NCBI GenBank assembly: GCA_043746635.1
Contig: JAYTQQ010000019.1
Coordinates: 1-6,533 of the forward strand
Origin: JAYTQQ01 sp043746635
GTDB taxonomy: Bacteria; Bdellovibrionota; Bdellovibrionia; Bdellovibrionales; JAMPXM01
DNA: 6,533 nucleotides
Direction of reading: 5' to 3'
The translations under genes and the position numbers were made by a program. Shown one piece after another: positions 6,076 through 6,533 of the stretch; position 1 is the first letter of the stretch; every line of letters begins with the position of its first letter. The notes under the pieces are model-generated. The model had not been told where the DNA came from and ran no database searches. It saw only the letters and a list, made by a program, of their open reading frames with translations.

Positions 6076-6533
6076 CAACTCGAAAAATTAGCAAAGCGAA
6101 AACACGTCTTTTCGGCACCGACGGAGTGAGGGGAACGGCGAACCAGTTTCCGATGACTCCTGAAATTATTTTAAAGATTGGTCAGTCTCTCGGTTATTTG
6201 CTGAGACACGCACCATTGCAAAATAAAGTTCCAAAAGTGGTGATCGGTAAAGACACAAGATTATCTGGCTACATGGTCGAGCAGGCTCTCACGAGCGGAC
6301 TTAATTCGATGGGCGTGCATGTTCAGTTGGTGGGTCCTTTACCGACTCCGGGGATTGGTTTTCTCACCCGAAATATGCGTGCTGATGCGGGCGTCGTGAT
6401 TTCAGCCTCTCACAATCCGTATATGGATAACGGAATTAAAATTTTTGGTCCCGATGGTTACAAGATTTCTGAAACCATGGAGCGAGAAATTGAGCGCTTA
6501 GTTTTAGAAGTTGACCTCAACGAACTTTTACCT
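6072..6533 (+). CDS. glmM: Phosphoglucosamine mutase GlmM, N-terminal part
   Basis: GlmM converts glucosamine-6-phosphate to glucosamine-1-phosphate, the step that leads to UDP-GlcNAc for peptidoglycan and LPS. Only the first 154 codons are in the window, and the reading frame is open at the right edge. The family start block LFGTDGVRGTAN is at residues 13-24, and VVIGKDTRLSGYM lies at 57-68. The phospho-serine loop ISASHNP (110-116) has S113 as the expected phosphorylated residue, followed by DNGIKIFGPDGYK. The GTG start at 6072 overlaps the cdaR stop (GTGA), with a good GAAGGA (6060-6065) six bases upstream. In Firmicutes GlmM is known to bind and inhibit CdaA, so its place in this operon fits a feedback link between c-di-AMP and cell-wall supply. 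That link is inferred here, not shown. Confidence 0.96.
   Translation, partial: MTTRKISKAKTRLFGTDGVRGTANQFPMTPEIILKIGQSLGYLLRHAPLQNKVPKVVIGKDTRLSGYMVEQALTSGLNSMGVHVQLVGPLPTPGIGFLTRNMRADAGVVISASHNPYMDNGIKIFGPDGYKISETMEREIERLVLEVDLNELLP

Overview
The window looks like a piece of a chromosome from a Bdellovibrio-like bacterium (Bdellovibrionota or an old-style delta-proteobacterium). That is an inference from the gene order tilS, ftsH, cdaA, cdaR, glmM, from the character of the FtsH and CdaA proteins, and from the moderate GC content. No rRNA or taxonomic marker is present to prove it. I see no mobile element, CRISPR array, tRNA or rRNA gene.

Left part (1-1500): the 3' end of a + strand gene for an SRPBCC (START/cyclase-like) protein overlaps by 11 bases a small helix-rich protein of unknown function (190-549). 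A convergent - strand gene (589-1500) encodes an exported, coiled-coil-rich protein of unknown function.

Middle (1501-2834): a 144-base divergent intergenic region carries a perfect 9-bp inverted repeat (1595-1615) just ahead of tilS (tRNA-Ile lysidine synthetase, 1645-2616). TilS is followed by a 218-base gene-free stretch. That stretch can fold into several hairpins, including a nested stem (2712-2749) that competes for bases with a downstream hairpin. It ends in a strong Shine-Dalgarno sequence for ftsH.

Right part (2835-6533): ftsH, cdaA, cdaR and glmM form a tight operon in which each gene overlaps the next by exactly four bases (GTGA, ATGA, GTGA). FtsH is the membrane AAA+ zinc protease. 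CdaA makes the second messenger c-di-AMP, and CdaR (YbbR) is its membrane partner and regulator. GlmM makes glucosamine-1-phosphate for peptidoglycan and LPS, and is cut off by the window edge. The arrangement ties membrane protein quality control, c-di-AMP signalling and cell-wall precursor supply into one transcript. folP, which sits between ftsH and glmM in E. coli, is absent here.

The core genes are well known. The least explained items are the structured leader before ftsH, the palindrome before tilS, the exported coiled-coil protein and the small helical protein.
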